A DNA stretch of 64,000 nt from Gadus chalcogrammus (taxonomy: Eukaryota; Chordata; Actinopteri; Gadiformes; Gadidae), in contig NC_079426.1 of the NCBI RefSeq assembly GCF_026213295.1, positions 14,632,425-14,696,424 of the forward strand, given 5' to 3'. The position numbers and the translations under genes were made by a program. Below, one piece after another: positions 40,310 to 53,689 of the stretch; the first letter of the stretch is position 1, and every line of letters begins with the position of its first letter. The notes under the pieces were generated by a model. It was not told where the DNA came from and searched no databases. It worked only from the letters and a program-made list of their open reading frames with translations.

Positions 40310-40322
40310 GAGTTTATATTAT
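40310..40322. repeat. Target-site duplication, left copy, of the Rex3-like element
   Basis: GAGTTTATATTAT, identical to 43667-43679 on the other side of the element. Confidence 0.92.
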
Positions 40323-43300
40323 ACCTCTCCTGGAACCGTCACCTTATCGTGGTGGAGAGGTTTGCGTGTCCCTGTGAACCTGAGAGCTGTGTTGTCTGGA
40401 GCCTTGTGCTCCTGGTAGGGTCTCTCATGGCAGAGTGGTCTCAGGTGAGGGGCCAGACTAAGAATGGTTCAAAAAAAACCAATGAATAACGGAAAAAGAG
40501 GAGATGTGACCCGGCCCGGAGGAAGCCCGGGGCCCCCGTCTGGAGCCAGGCCCAGACGGAGGGCTCGATGGCGAGCGCCTGGTGGCCGGGTTTGCCACGG
40601 AGCCCGGTCGGGCACAGCCCGAACAAACTACGTGGCACCCCCCCTCTCTTCATCCCATGGGCCCACCACCTGTGGGAAGACCCGTTGGGGTCGGGTGCGC
40701 AGCCACATGGGTGGCAGCGAAGGTCAGGGGTCTCGACGGACCAGACCCGGGCGGCAGAAGCTGGCTCTGGGGACGTGGAACGTCACCTCGCTGTGGGGAA
40801 AGGAACCGGAGCTTGTGAGGGAGGTGGAGCGCTATCAGTTAGATCTGGTGGGGCTTACCTCCACGCACAGTCTCAGCTCTGGTACCGTACTCCTGGATAA
40901 GGGTTGGACTCTATTCTTCTCCGGAGTTGCAGAGGGCGTGAGGCGCCGGGCAGGTGTGGGGATACTCATAAATCCCCGGTAGACGAGAGGGTCGCCTCCA
41001 TGCGCCTAAGGGTTGTAGGGGGGAAAACTCTGACTGTTGTTTGTGTGTATGCACCAAACAGCAGCTCAGAGTACTCGGCCTTCTTGGAGACCCTGAATGG
41101 AGTCCTGTATGGGGCTCCAGTAGGGGACTCCGTAGTTCTGCTGGGAGACTTCAACGCCCACGTGGGCAACGATGGAGACACCTGGAGAGGCGTGGTGGGG
41201 AGGAACGGCCTCCCTGATCTAAACCCGAGCGGTCGTTTGTTATTGGATTTCTGTGCTAGTCATGGATTATCCATAACAAACACCATGTTCGAACATAAGG
41301 GTGCTCATAAGTGTACCTGGTACCAGAGTACCCTAGGCCGAAGATCGATGATCGATTTCGTGATCGTGATCGTGTCATCTGATCTGAGGCCGCATGTTTT
41401 GGACACTCGGGTAAAGAGAGGGGCGGAACTGTCAACCGACCACCATCTGGTTGTGAGTTGGATCAGGGAATGGGGGAAATTTCCGGATAGACCTGGTAAG
41501 CCCAAACGAGTAGTGCGGGTGAACTGGGAACATCTGGAGGAGGCCCCCGTCCTAGGTATCTTCAACTCACACCTCTGGCGGAGCTTTTCTGGCATTCCTG
41601 TGGAGGTTGGGGGCATTGAGCCGGAGTGGGCGGTGTTCAAAGCCTCCATTCCTGAAGCTGCGGCGGCTAGCTGTGGCCTCAGGGTCTTAGGCTCCTCAAG
41701 GGGCGGTAACCCTCGGACACCGTGGTGGACACCGGTGGTCAGGGAAGCCGTCCGACTGAAGAAGGAGGCCTTCCGGGATATGATATCCTGGAGGACTCCT
41801 GACTCGGTTGCAGGGTACCGACAGGCTCGAAGGGCTGCAGCGGCTGCCGTGTCGGAGGCTAAGCAGCGGGTGTGGGAGAAGTTCGGAGAGGCCATGGAGA
41901 ATGACTTTCGGTCGGCACCAAAGTGTTTCTGGAAGACTATCCGGCACCTCAGGAGGGGGAAACGGGGAACCATCCAAGCTGTGTACAGTAAGGATGGGAC
42001 TCTGTTGACCTCAACTGAGGAGGTCGTCGGACGTTGGAAGGAACACTTTGAGGAACTCCTGAATCCGAATAACACGCCCTTTATGTTGGAGGCAGAGCTC
42101 GAGGTTGATGGTGTTTCGTCGTCAATTTCCCTGGTGGAGGTCACTGAGGTAGTCAAACATCTCCGCAGTGGCAAAGCCCCAGGGATTGATGAGATCCAGC
42201 CAGAAATGCTAAAGGCTCTGGGTGTTGAGGGGCTGTCATGGTTGACACGCCTATTCAACATCGCGTGGGAGTCGGGTACAGTGCCAAAGGAGTGGCAAAC
42301 CGGGGTGGTGGTTCCCCTGTTCAAAAAGGGGGACCAGAGAGTGTGTGCCAATTACCGGGGTATCACACTTCTCAGCCTCCCTGGTAAAGTCTACTCCAAG
42401 GTGCTGGAAAGGAGGGTTCGGCCGATCGTCGAACCTCAGATTGAAGAGGAACAATGCGGTTTTCGCCCCGGACGTGGAACTACGGACCAGCTCTTCACTC
42501 TCGCAAGGATCCTGGAGGGGGCCTGGGAGTATGCCCATCCGGTCTACATGTGTTTTGTGGATCTGGAGAAGGCGTATGACCGGGTCCCCCGGGAGAAACT
42601 GTGGGAGGTGCTGCGGGAGTATGGGGTAAGGGGGTCTATCCTCAGGGCCATCCAATCTTTGTACTCCCAAAGCGAGAGCTGTGTTCGTGTTCTCGGCAGC
42701 CAGTCAGTTTCGTTCTCAGTGGGTGCTGGTCTCCGCCAGGGATGCGCCTTGTCACCAATCCTGTTTGTGATATACATGGACAGGATATCGAGGCGTAGTC
42801 GTGGTGGGGAGGGGTTGCAGTTCGGTGGTCTGAGGATCTCGTCACTGCTTTTTGCAGATGATGTGGTCCTCATTGGATCATCGGCCTGTGACCTTCAGCA
42901 CTCACTGGATCGGCTGGCGGCCGAGTGTGAAGCGGCTGGGATGAGGATCAGCACCGCTAAATCTGAGGCCATGACTCTTAGCAGGAAACCGGTGGATTGC
43001 TTACTCCGGGTAGGAAATGAGTCCTTAGCCCAAGTGAAGGAGTTCAAGTACCTCGGGGTCTTGTTCGCGAGTGAGGGTACTATGGAGCGTGAGATTGGCC
43101 GGAGAATCGGAGCAGCGGGGGCGGTATTGCGTTCGCTTTACCGCACCGTTGTAACGAAAAGAGAGCTGAGCCGCAAGGCAAAGCTCTCGATCTACCGGTC
43201 GATCTTCGTTCCTATCCTCACCTATGGTCATGAGGGCTGGGTGATGACCGAAAGGACGAGATCGCGGGTACAAGCGGCCGAGATGAGTTTTCTCAGAAGG

Positions 43301-43666
43301 GTGGCTGGCGTCTCCCTTAGGGATAGGGTGAGAAGCTCAGCCATCCGTGAGGAACTCGGATTAGAGCCGCTGCTCCTTTACTTAGAAAGGAGTCAGCTGA
43401 GGTGGTTCGGGCATCTGGTAAGGATGCCCACTGGGCGCCTTCCTTGGGAGGTGTTTCAGGCACGTCCAGTGGGGAGGAGACCTCGGGGAAGACCCAGGAC
43501 TAGGTGGAGAGATTATATCTCAACACTGGCCTGGGAACGCCTCGGGATCCCCCCGTCAGAGCTGGTCAATGTGGCCCGGGAAAGGGAAGTCTGGGGCCCC
43601 CTGCTTGAGCTGCTCCCCCCGCGACCCGACCCCGGATAAGCGGATGACGATGAGGATGAGGAGGAG
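40323..43666 (+). mobile_element. Full-length Rex3-like non-LTR retrotransposon (RTE clade)
   Basis: About 3.34 kb bounded by a perfect 13-bp target-site duplication. The 5' leader (ACCTCTCCTGGAACCGTCAC..., GTGGTGGAGAGGTTTG) and the very short 3' end after the stop codon, ending in GATGA/GGATGA/GGAGGA-type repeats, are typical of fish Rex3/RTE elements. The body encodes an apurinic-type endonuclease followed by reverse transcriptase. It lies in adgra2 intron 2 in the opposite orientation to the gene. One frameshift splits the endonuclease. An intact TSD and a nearly intact frame suggest a fairly recent insertion. The family name rests on recollection of conserved Rex3 segments around W-Q-T-G-V-V-V-P-L and [11 protein letters not shown]. 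Confidence 0.88.
40464..43639 (+). pseudogene. Rex3-like endonuclease/reverse transcriptase polyprotein, one frameshift
   Basis: The first frame (40464-40982) has a Arg/Pro/Gly-rich N-terminus and the start of the endonuclease: [43 protein letters not shown], stopping at TAG 40980-40982. The second frame (open from 40904, useful from about 40983 to TAA 43637-43639) continues it: [20 protein letters not shown] (GDFN at residues 81-84 of that frame) and STDHHLV (about 177). It then enters [60 protein letters not shown] and [10 protein letters not shown] (FADD at 650-653). A C-terminal RTE-type thumb and tail with WRDYISTL follow. The position of the usual endonuclease Glu reads TSTHS. One base seems lost near 40978. 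A pair of antisense open frames over it are shadows. Confidence 0.88.
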
Positions 43667-43679
43667 GAGTTTATATTAT
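43667..43679. repeat. Target-site duplication, right copy, of the Rex3-like element
   Basis: GAGTTTATATTAT, identical to 40310-40322. Confidence 0.92.
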
Positions 43680-43859
43680 TTATAAAAAATGTATAATGTA
43701 GCAAAATCCATTACTACACACCACATAGGTGACTGACACACTCCACCTAGGTGACTCTTCTGGGCTCCTCCAAACATAAAGGACACAGGGTGGTGTCGTT
43801 GAATCTGGTTTCATTGTTCCACATAATGAACACTGCGATGGTACAGTGCGTGTGGAGAA

Positions 43860-43939
43860 GGCTGGTTTAACCGGTGTGCAGCCTCACCCAACTCCAGAGT
43901 CCAATCAGACTCCGCCAGGCGAGGCTGCTTAAACCAGCC
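43860..43939. repeat. Imperfect inverted repeat
   Basis: GGCTGGTTTAA (43860-43870) is the reverse complement of TTAAACCAGCC (43929-43939). A second block, GCAGCCTC against GAGGCTGC, extends the stem with a 7-nt bulge. Just to the left, an ...AGGTGACT... motif occurs twice (43727 and 43749). Confidence 0.75.
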
Positions 43940-45308
43940 ATCATCCCTCCCACAAATATGTTTTCACTATTTAACTACATCCAAATAGGTCGTTCAGGGA
44001 ATGCATCAGTCAGCATTGGTCTTGCATGATTCTACATAATTGGCCTGAATGACAATCGTCGATGATAGTCATCTGTTGTTTGCAACAACCCTATTGAGTT
44101 AAGTATCACACGTTAACAAAGTGTATTTCCACACTTTTCCGATGAACACTTATCTGGCAAAACTAGACCAGATGTGGAAACAGAAGGGGAACAGCAGTAT
44201 GAGCCGTGCAGGTTCCAGAGGACCGGAGCAGTACCGTATCTGGTGCACATGGGCCTTTACTTCCTGATTGGTGCGTGATGCTTATCTCTTTGTTGATTGG
44301 ACAGCTGGTCAAGTTCACAGCCGGGAGCCAGGATGGCGTACCAGCAAGATTTAGTTGATTTTAATCAACCACACGTCAACCACACGTCTTTGACTTTCGT
44401 CAGTGAACAAACCTGTGTGCCATTTATTAGGTTAGTGTACGTCTGATATGGTGAAATCGTGCCTATTTCCCTGGGTATAAGAAGTCAGGGCTTGGGAGTA
44501 GTCAGGCTAAATTTGAACCTAAGCCCCCACTCCCACCAATTGTTTGGGCTGCTGCATACTTATTTTGGCCCTGATGGTGAATTGAATCCAAATATGTGCA
44601 CGTGATAAAGTGCCCGTACGCATGATTAAGCTCATGGCATCAAGACCCCACTCCAGCCAGGTAGCCAAAGTTGGCAACCCAGCATCCAGATTTATTCCTC
44701 TATCGACTAATCGTTTGGGGCGACATTTTTAATCAGTCAAACGCTTCTATGGCCACATTATCGATGCTGGGTTTAGAAAGCTGAGAGACACTGGTGTGCA
44801 TGGTGTGTATATATATTAACATGTGGACATTGTAGTATGTTGTATTCTGTGTCGACCAAGGACGTTCTCAAAATGTAATTCACTGCAATAATCAAGCAAG
44901 TCAAATAACCTTCAACCCACTTTTTATTGGTAATGCTTAAATGTACAGTTCAAGCGTGGGTATCCTGACTATTTACATCCGTGATCATTTCCGTACATCT
45001 ATCTCATTATATGCATCATTCATGTAAAGCCATAGCATCAGTTGGTTACCACTAACGGTAATCAGCAATAGCACATCTTGAGTCATTCATACTCAGTGCT
45101 CCCACGTTAAATGCCAAGTGCTGTATTAGTTCTGTATTTATATCATGAGATTGTGCCGGGTCAGGCCATTATCATTTGAGATATTCTTTGAGAGGTATTA
45201 TCTATTGCGGGACAAATGTGTATGACATTGTTGACTTAATAGAAAGATAATATAATAATATTATTGAGTCATATCTTATATGCATGTATGTTGTGGTTCA
45301 TTCATATG

Positions 45309-45424
45309 CAGGGTTTCCCGCAGCACTTTACAGGTAAGGCCTAAGCAACACAGGCCTGCCGCCTTAACTACGACCTAAAAAATAAAATGATAATAATAAT
45401 AATAATTTTCTGCGGGAAACCCTG
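45309..45424. mobile_element. Small hAT-like MITE (116 bp)
   Basis: Perfect 15-bp terminal inverted repeats CAGGGTTTCCCGCAG (45309-45323) and CTGCGGGAAACCCTG (45410-45424). An internal TAATAATAATAA run is present and there is no coding capacity. CAGGG ends are typical of hAT non-autonomous elements. No matching 8-bp target duplication remains, so it is old or truncated. Confidence 0.75.
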
Positions 45425-47889
45425 ATATCTGTATGATTTTGGTTGGGCTTATGGGTCAGGCTAGGCAATGGAGAGCCTCTTTTATCCTGTTTTATTTCAG
45501 TGTATAAGGGGAACTGGATAGGAGAAGGCTAGATTATAGTGTTGTGGGTGTCTGTGCCCATGGTTACATAATAGTAACAACCTTTATGTTTTTTATGTTA
45601 ATCTTTGTATAATTTTACGGTAATCTGCTGAAGCATTTTAAATAAACCCTTAGACTGCAACTTCAACGCCCACTCAACCTCAATTCGACCGTCTACGGTG
45701 CCCTACGACACCTATATTTATAGTAAATTAGGCGGTAGCCTAATAACATTGGTAGCCTCTATTTTTGGTCAAATTGAATGCAGATGCTGACATGAACGAA
45801 GTGCACAGTGTCGTCATATTGTGCAGCGTTAATTTGTGGCTGTCCTTCAGCGGAGACGCTACACTTCACCTATAGACAGCTTTGAAATCCAATTTATTGT
45901 TTACAAAGCATTTAACCCCACAAAAACTCGAATCAATTTGGCACAATTAAGCTGCATTTAAACAAATTACATTATTTCATTTGACGAGTCTTGCCTGACG
46001 AATCAGGTATCCCTATGCTAAATCTCAGTCCAGGACACCCCTTATCAGTATACTAATAGGGAGATACAAACTCATTTATTTGTAGGGGCTTTTATATCAA
46101 ATGTTTTATCTCCAGATTGTATTGGTATATTGTTAGAGTGTGGTCAGACTCCCTTCCTGTGTAAAAGGGCCAGATTATATGTTTACTCTGTTGCTCATTT
46201 TGGCCTTGTCTTGGTTTGAGGCAGTTTCTGTTTCACCCTGGGCTGTTCTTGCTGTTCTTGCTCATATGTGCGTTCCCTGGGGTCCCTGGCTGCTTGCTGT
46301 ACATTTGTATGGGTAGCCACGGAGGGGTTCTGCCTCCAGCCCTATTCAAGACCTCCTTATAGGAGGATGAGAGGTCCACACCAAGCCTCCTTGCTCGTAT
46401 TGTTGATTTGAACAAATATTCTCTTCCTTTTTCCTGGTATAATAATGGCACTGGGCCCAATGAATGATCGCAAGTTCCCAAGACCAGCATCCTGTGATAG
46501 CTGCAGCTGTAATTGAAATGTACAACTGAAATAATACAATCATGGAGAAGTGATAAAAGGCTGTTGACCCTACACCAAGGCTTAAAATGGATGTCATTCT
46601 GCATTGTTCAGATGCAGGATGAATATCAATCAATAGTTTACGGAAGTGGGTAAAGCAAAACATCATTATAATGATAATCAAATAGGATTCCAACGTTGTA
46701 TTTGTGATCAAAATATATATTAATCATCATGCATGACCTTCCGGATACCGTCTGGGAACGAAGAATATGTAAATTCTTGCCAACAATTCTCCACCGGCAT
46801 ACATAAACAAATGAATGGGCTCTCTTATGGGTAGCCATGATCAATTAGTAAACCAAGATTCAGCGTCCGGCCCTGGGAAACAGGGGCAGCCTTTGTTACT
46901 ATGCCCTGCTCCCATATGACCTGTTGTGGCTGACAGTAACATGGCTTGGCTCCATCTGGGGGAGGCGGGACCAGTGATTGATGGAGCAATCCACCAATAA
47001 CAGGTGAATTATTGTCTTTTTTGTCAGTGACAATAAAACATCCGCGCTCAAACTTAACCTTTTACTGACCGCAGCTGCTGTTTTAAAAACAGAATCTCAC
47101 CCATGGGGAGACGTGCAGCCGGCAGGTAAACCAAACCACACGCGCCAGGCCGCATCCCGCCGCCCCCACTGGCTGCTCCGCGCGACCACAGCTGCGGCGC
47201 GGCCGGCCGAGAGGCCCAGACGTCGGGCCTGTCAGTCAGCAGCAGCCACCCGGAGAACACATCCAAATCGAGTGGGGGACGGGGGTACGAGGGGAACAGC
47301 TGGCTAAAGAAGACGCCTACGAGCACTGCGCCGCCCCCCGACAATCTCCACCCGAACCCCTCCACGCCCATCACTCCCTCCCCTCCGCCGACAGCCCAGC
47401 CCCGCGGCGCTCAGAACACCGCGGGCCTCGCCAGGAGCTCCAGCTGGCCATCCGGACAGGTTGTGCTAGCTTGGGAGCCAGGGTGGGAGGGAGGCAGGGG
47501 TCACACAGCATCAGATTGCTTGCAAGAGGTCAAAGGTCAGCTTGAAGAACGGAGGACTGACACTGACCTTCACTAGAATCTCTCCAGTGGTGCGTCCGTG
47601 GGATGAAGGTAAATATAGCCCTCACTCTCGCTTGACCCGGCTAGAAAATATGACGCAAACACACAGGCTAAACCCCTGGCTCTGGGGCTCTAGCAGGATG
47701 GATTTTGGCGACCACTGACCCGAATAATAATAAACAAAAAAACACTGCTGCAGGGGAAGCTTGAGTGTGTTTGTGTTTGTGTTTCTTTGTTTACATCATA
47801 CTTTGTGCCACTAGTGAGCTTTGGCAAACACACATGTATATGTGTGTGTGTGTGTGTGTGCATGAAAAATCAGCCACATATCAAGTGGA

Positions 47890-47911
47890 GGGGGGGGGGG
47901 GGGGGGGGGGG
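47890..47911. repeat. Poly-G run followed by GAGAGA
   Basis: About 22 consecutive G. Confidence 0.9.
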
Positions 47912-48779
47912 AGAGAAAGAGAGAAATAGAGAGAGAGACAGGAGAATCTAGTCAGTTCTTCTCATTTATGCGCTCCAACGATCCATTTCCCTTGTGACAT
48001 CGCTCTCCTCAAATCTCCCTGACATCCTCATCATGTCGATTGGCTGTCACCCACTTTCACCCCTCGTCATCAGGTAGAATGAAGAGGGTCCACTGGATTA
48101 GACAGAAGAAAATGCTAATCAATAGTTGACCCGCGGGGGGCGGTGCCTGGCCAGGATTGACCGGCTGAGCTGTCATAATAGACCTCATCATCGCCATTCC
48201 ACATGCACTCGCGCCACGGGGACATGTCATCTGCCTGCCACCGGCGCATGCCTCGCCTGCCAAGCCCGCTCAACCTAATTCCCCCTCCACACTTCAGAAT
48301 GCCTCGTCGCCATGCTGTCTGTATAGCTTTTAAGACGTCTGTAAGTGCAAATGGATTCCGTTTTCCCGTTGCTTGCGGTAGTAAGGGGGGTGAATACGCG
48401 AGTAAGCTCGTAGGCATTAACTCCATTCATTCAGAGTCTGTTCCGTTTAGAAACTTGAGACATGACCGAATGGGAATGAGGAGGATATCTGTAATTACAA
48501 TAATCCCATTGTATTGAACTGTATTGAATGGATACAAAGTTTGTAGCTTCCCCAAGAACTAACTTTAAGGCCCAAACTTTGCGAGCTTGATATTGAGACA
48601 CTTGGCATTTGATGATTAATTAACCGTCAAAAGTATGAGATAAACCTGCATTCAACCTATTACCGGGCCCTCTTGAAGAAGGGTCTCCTTTGTTCATCCA
48701 TGTTACTGAGGCTATTGAAGCCCACGAGGACGGCTACATACTAAGGAGAGAGGAGACGCCATTGGACGCCATTACTCAC

Positions 48780-48851
48780 AGCTTCTCCAGGGCAGCCAGT
48801 CCGTAGAAGGAGCCGTTCCTCAGGAGGGAGATCTTGTTGTTGCTCAGGATC
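48780..48851 (-). CDS. adgra2: adgra2 exon 2: leucine-rich repeat 1
   Basis: This 72-bp exon encodes residues 73-97: ILSNNKISLLRNGSF then YGLAALEKL. It is close to human ADGRA2 (LLLSNNKITGLRNGSF) and ADGRA3. The acceptor is ...TTGACAG and the donor GTGAGT. Both ends are phase 2, so the exon is one LRR unit of 24 residues that could be skipped or duplicated without breaking the frame. It carries an NGS sequon. Long introns flank it: about 10.4 kb upstream and 17.2 kb downstream. Confidence 0.9.
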
Positions 48852-50144
48852 CTGTCAAAGAGACAAAGAGAGGAAGAAGAGGTAAGAGGTGAACTCTGAG
48901 GAAAAGACAGCCTCTGTGTGTTTTGCAGCTGTGTGTCTGGGAGTATGGATGTCTAACTCAAACGTCCAATAAATAATACACTGTCAATACGGCTCTTATG
49001 GGACTCAGATTTATCAGGGTTTAAATCAGGGTCATGAATCTCTGGTACGAGCTATGTTTCCTTCTTATTTATGGCACTTTGTGCCGTAGATGGCTTACAA
49101 ACCATTGTTTCTTTGCCCCAGCCCCTTTATCCATATAAACCCGTCTCACTGTGTCAGATATTGTCCTGGTTGAAACCCCTAATGGGATGCCTAATTAGCA
49201 CAACTCGTTCATCTGTCGCTGGCTGCATAACAGCAAGCAGCAGATCAATGAGACTCATTCTATCTTTGAGTGGCCCTGCTAGCATTAATGATATGCCATG
49301 CAGCAGTCCTCGCCCCGCTGCAATCAGCCTGTTGACATTTGCTACTGTTGCACGATCAAGAGAGGGGAGAACCAAAGAAAGAAAACTGGACTCCCCGCTG
49401 AGTGTGCCGCCGACAGGCACAACAGAGTCACACTGGCTCAATACTCCCACACTGAGATGTGAGCATGCAACACAGTGGGCCTAAGTTTTCTTTTAACATA
49501 ACAGCCAAAAATAGTTGTACTTCAGGCAACCACACATTCATAATGCTAAACTTGTGAAGACCCTTTGTTTACTTCCATATCAATAAAACAAAAGTACAAC
49601 TAATACTCAGTGTACTTATACAGAAAACTTCAGCCTGAATTCATCCAGTTCAGTAGAACATAATTAGAGATGAGAGAGTACATGCGAGCACATCATGCTA
49701 ATCCAGCTAACTAATAATGTCTGCCGTAACATCCAATGACAAGCAGCCTCATAATGGATTTCACATGTACATCTCTGCACCAAAACCAAACACAAATGGA
49801 CCATTGTTTTCAATCTCAATTAAAACATATCCAGTTATGGTTACAATAGTTTGCCTATTGTTGGAAGATATTGTGCCTTCATTGACGAACATTGTTATTC
49901 TAGTACTGATTAAATAAAGGATAATAGGCTGCATAATACATCAATAACACAGGCGCATTCACTTATATAACAGCACAGAGCAAGCCGCTGATTTTTGTAC
50001 CATGCTTTTTTCATTAATAAATGAATTAATACATGAATAATATGCACACACTAAGTGTCAAAGAACAAAGAATGACACCCACACACACACACCAAAAACT
50101 CACAAGAATATGCACTTACAAACTCAAACGTACACGGCCCATGA

Positions 50145-50147
<3 letters not shown>

Positions 50148-50238
<91 letters not shown>
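50148..50238. repeat. (CA)n microsatellite
   Basis: Uninterrupted CA, about 90 bp. Confidence 0.95.
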
Positions 50239-50241
<3 letters not shown>

Positions 50242-51671
50242 GGTGAAGGCTGTAGGTCAAACCCACGCGCCTCCCGGCTGCGTGGTCCTGTTTTAATAAG
50301 GCGTTGCCGCTGCCTCTCGGTGAAGCGGCCGCGCGTCAAGGTAGAGACGGGTAATTGGGACGTATCGTCAGCGCCAGGCAGAAGCCGCTCGTTATCTCCG
50401 CTACAAAACAAAGGCCAGAACACGTGATCCCACATTTTAACCGGGGAACAAATGACCCTCGCTTTCACCAATGCGTTGTGCTCCAGGGGCGTCAGGGGGA
50501 CGCGGGCGTCTGATTGGATGTCTAGGATATGATTGCCCCTCTGAGCATGCAGGAGTTTTGGTCACCGTGACCAGACGTCTGGGGATGACCTTGGTCGTCA
50601 TCGCACATAAATATGGAAACAGATCGAAATAGAAATGGACACAGTCCAATGGGTGACACGACCTCTGCTTATACTTTTGTTATTTCTGCAAACAACTTTT
50701 GTCTCTTGACTTGTCGTAAATCTGTCTGCGTGCACATTCCCCCGACCTGGGAACTTTAACCTTCCCTCTGCAGACTGAAGCAGTGTGCTGGGAAGAGGAG
50801 GCGCAGTGCAGACAGGAAGTAGCCACTCAGGACACAGCCTGCCAGAGACAGACCTAGTGATGTTGGACACGGAACCCCCGCACCCCCCCTCCCGCTCTGA
50901 AGACCACACATTTAGAGAACATATTCCTGAAATCCTCAATGTAACAACACACGACCACATCCATTGATTGTCTTTTCCATGTCTGACATGCACAGTGTTG
51001 GCGCCTTAAGAGTTTTCGCAAAGGGCTATCCTGTTACTTTGCTACGCAGAATCCTATCCTTGTGATTAATTGGCTGTCATAAAATAAAATATCTTGCAAA
51101 TTTAGGAATGGGTGGAAAAACCTTGTTTTTGCTTTAGACATTTATATCCAATCGAGGCCCCGTCCCTTTGCATCCCCTCCTCATGATGCTTTGTGAGGCC
51201 CGGATCATTATATCAGATGGTCTGCAGGTATCAGGATGCTGCATATGGGCATGGTGAAGGCCTACAGCCAGACAGCTAACAAAGATATTAAGCCAGCAAG
51301 GCCGACCACTGGCCTGAATTATGAATATGAATATAAATATGTATATATATATACATAATATATGAATCTGAAAAATGAATATGCATTTTTTCAGCAGCGC
51401 TGCAACATTGAGATCAAGTGGAGCCAGGACCCCACTCCCTAAAAAGAAGCCGGGAGCAAAAGCAGAGCTTTGAGTGCGCCGGTGGAGAGATCAGGAGTTG
51501 TGTGCCAGGTGACCCATGTCCTGCTCACCCCACCCCACCCCCTGGGCCACTTCTTCCACCGTGTGCCAAGGCTGAAATGTGTGTACGACGTGCCACACTT
51601 CTGTAGATGTGTAGGTGTGGAGTTGTGTGTGGGTAGTGTGTATGTGTGTACAAATAAAGGGGATTTTTATG

Positions 51672-51799
<128 letters not shown>

Positions 51800-52961
51800 C
51801 TCTTAGGCCTCTGCCAAATGTCCAGGAACTTTATAATGTCGCAGGCAAAACAGAATACCAGGCTATGAAAACAGCCCAGGAGGAAATTACGGGAGCATCT
51901 TCAAGCTCCCCTTTGACATTACCAATTATGGATTCCAATGCATAACCTGTGGCTAGATTGCTTCCAATAGATGGAGGAGGGCTCTGTCTTCACAGCCCCA
52001 ACAAATGATCCATGTCAGAGAAAATACACCATGAGAGGCCAATATTACCTACTATATATATATAGCCCGGGATCAGTCTATTAATGCTTGCAGTGGCATG
52101 CATAATTAAAACCCATCAAGCTAATGTGAAGTCTTTTTGGCTAGACAAACCAGGATGAAATATGGCCCGCCGTCTGGCCCGCCGCAACGCGATAAAACAA
52201 ACAGCTGGACCCACATAACTGCATCAAGTCTGCGTTATGTCTTTCTGACCGGTAACCACTCTGCCCCCCCGGCCTCCTCTTCCACCGCCCCTCCAGAACG
52301 GGAGCGCTAGCGCGGCTTGCTTCTCTTCACACCGCAACCCGCCTTCCTAACAGAAAGAAAAGTGCCCCCCCCCCCCCCGCCATACTGAAACCCCATGGAG
52401 AAAGCCCCTTGCTATGTTATTATTCTAACAGGATCTGGGTTACAAATAGCTTTTCGATGGACGCCATCCAAGACACCAATCACACACGCGGAGCACAGTG
52501 AAGAGCACAATGTCAACTATTGCAAACATTTCGGGACCTGGGCTTTCCAGACACTTCTTCCCACAGACACGGGCCTCACAGGCTTTATTTGTCCTCCTGG
52601 AGATTGAGTTACTAGGACACGGCTAAGCAAAATAACATATTTCATGTCTACTAACATTGGCTGAGGACAGGAAACAGACAACACGCACAGGGGAGGGAGG
52701 GGGTACTAAAAGAGATTCCCCCAGTGGATTGGACAGTGGACGGGATGTAAAAACAGAATTACAATGTGATGATGTTCTCTGTGGACATCAGAGCGTTTTG
52801 CCTCTATCTGTGAAGATGGTCCTTGATTCCATGTGTTCAAATGCTCTGGAGATGAGGGTGAAGTCCACTTAAATGCCTTGTCTGTAAAAAATATATATGG
52901 GACTTCAAGTATACAAGTGCCAGAGAGACTAAGGAAGAGGGAGAAGTGCAGACACAAACGT

Positions 52962-53078
<117 letters not shown>

Positions 53079-53121
53079 CCTGTTTAACAGTGACAGAGAG
53101 AAAAACCGAGAAAGAGACAGA

Positions 53122-53239
<118 letters not shown>

Positions 53240-53689
53240 GAGAGGCAAATGGGCAATAAACCTGACATATGAAAAAGAAGTAGAAGAAGAAAAAGATGAA
53301 GAAGAAGAAGATGAAGAAGAAGAAGACAGCATAACAGAGACATAATGGATGCCCTGGTCTCCCTACTGTATTTATCTATGCTCAAGCATAAAGCATAATT
53401 TGACACATTCTTGGTTTCTGTGTAGACCATTGTGATGCGTCGGGAAGGGAGGGCAGTGGCTGCCCTTCTCTCTCCCCCTCCCCGGTCATGAACTCCTGAT
53501 TTGTGTTTCGTTTACTGGCTGGAGAAGAAAGCACTCAGGTGTTCCTGGTAGGAGATAGCTGGCTTCCTGCAGCCCGGCCCCATCTAGATGATTGAATGAA
53601 TGGGAGGGAAAAGGGCATTCGTTTTACGATGGACACTTTCACTCTCACACAAAACAGCACGCGCAACCCAGAGAGTGAGATGGCCCGTC

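Noticed and set aside
41305..42351. 348-codon minus-strand open frame
   Set aside because: It is the antisense shadow of the Rex3-like reverse transcriptase frame.
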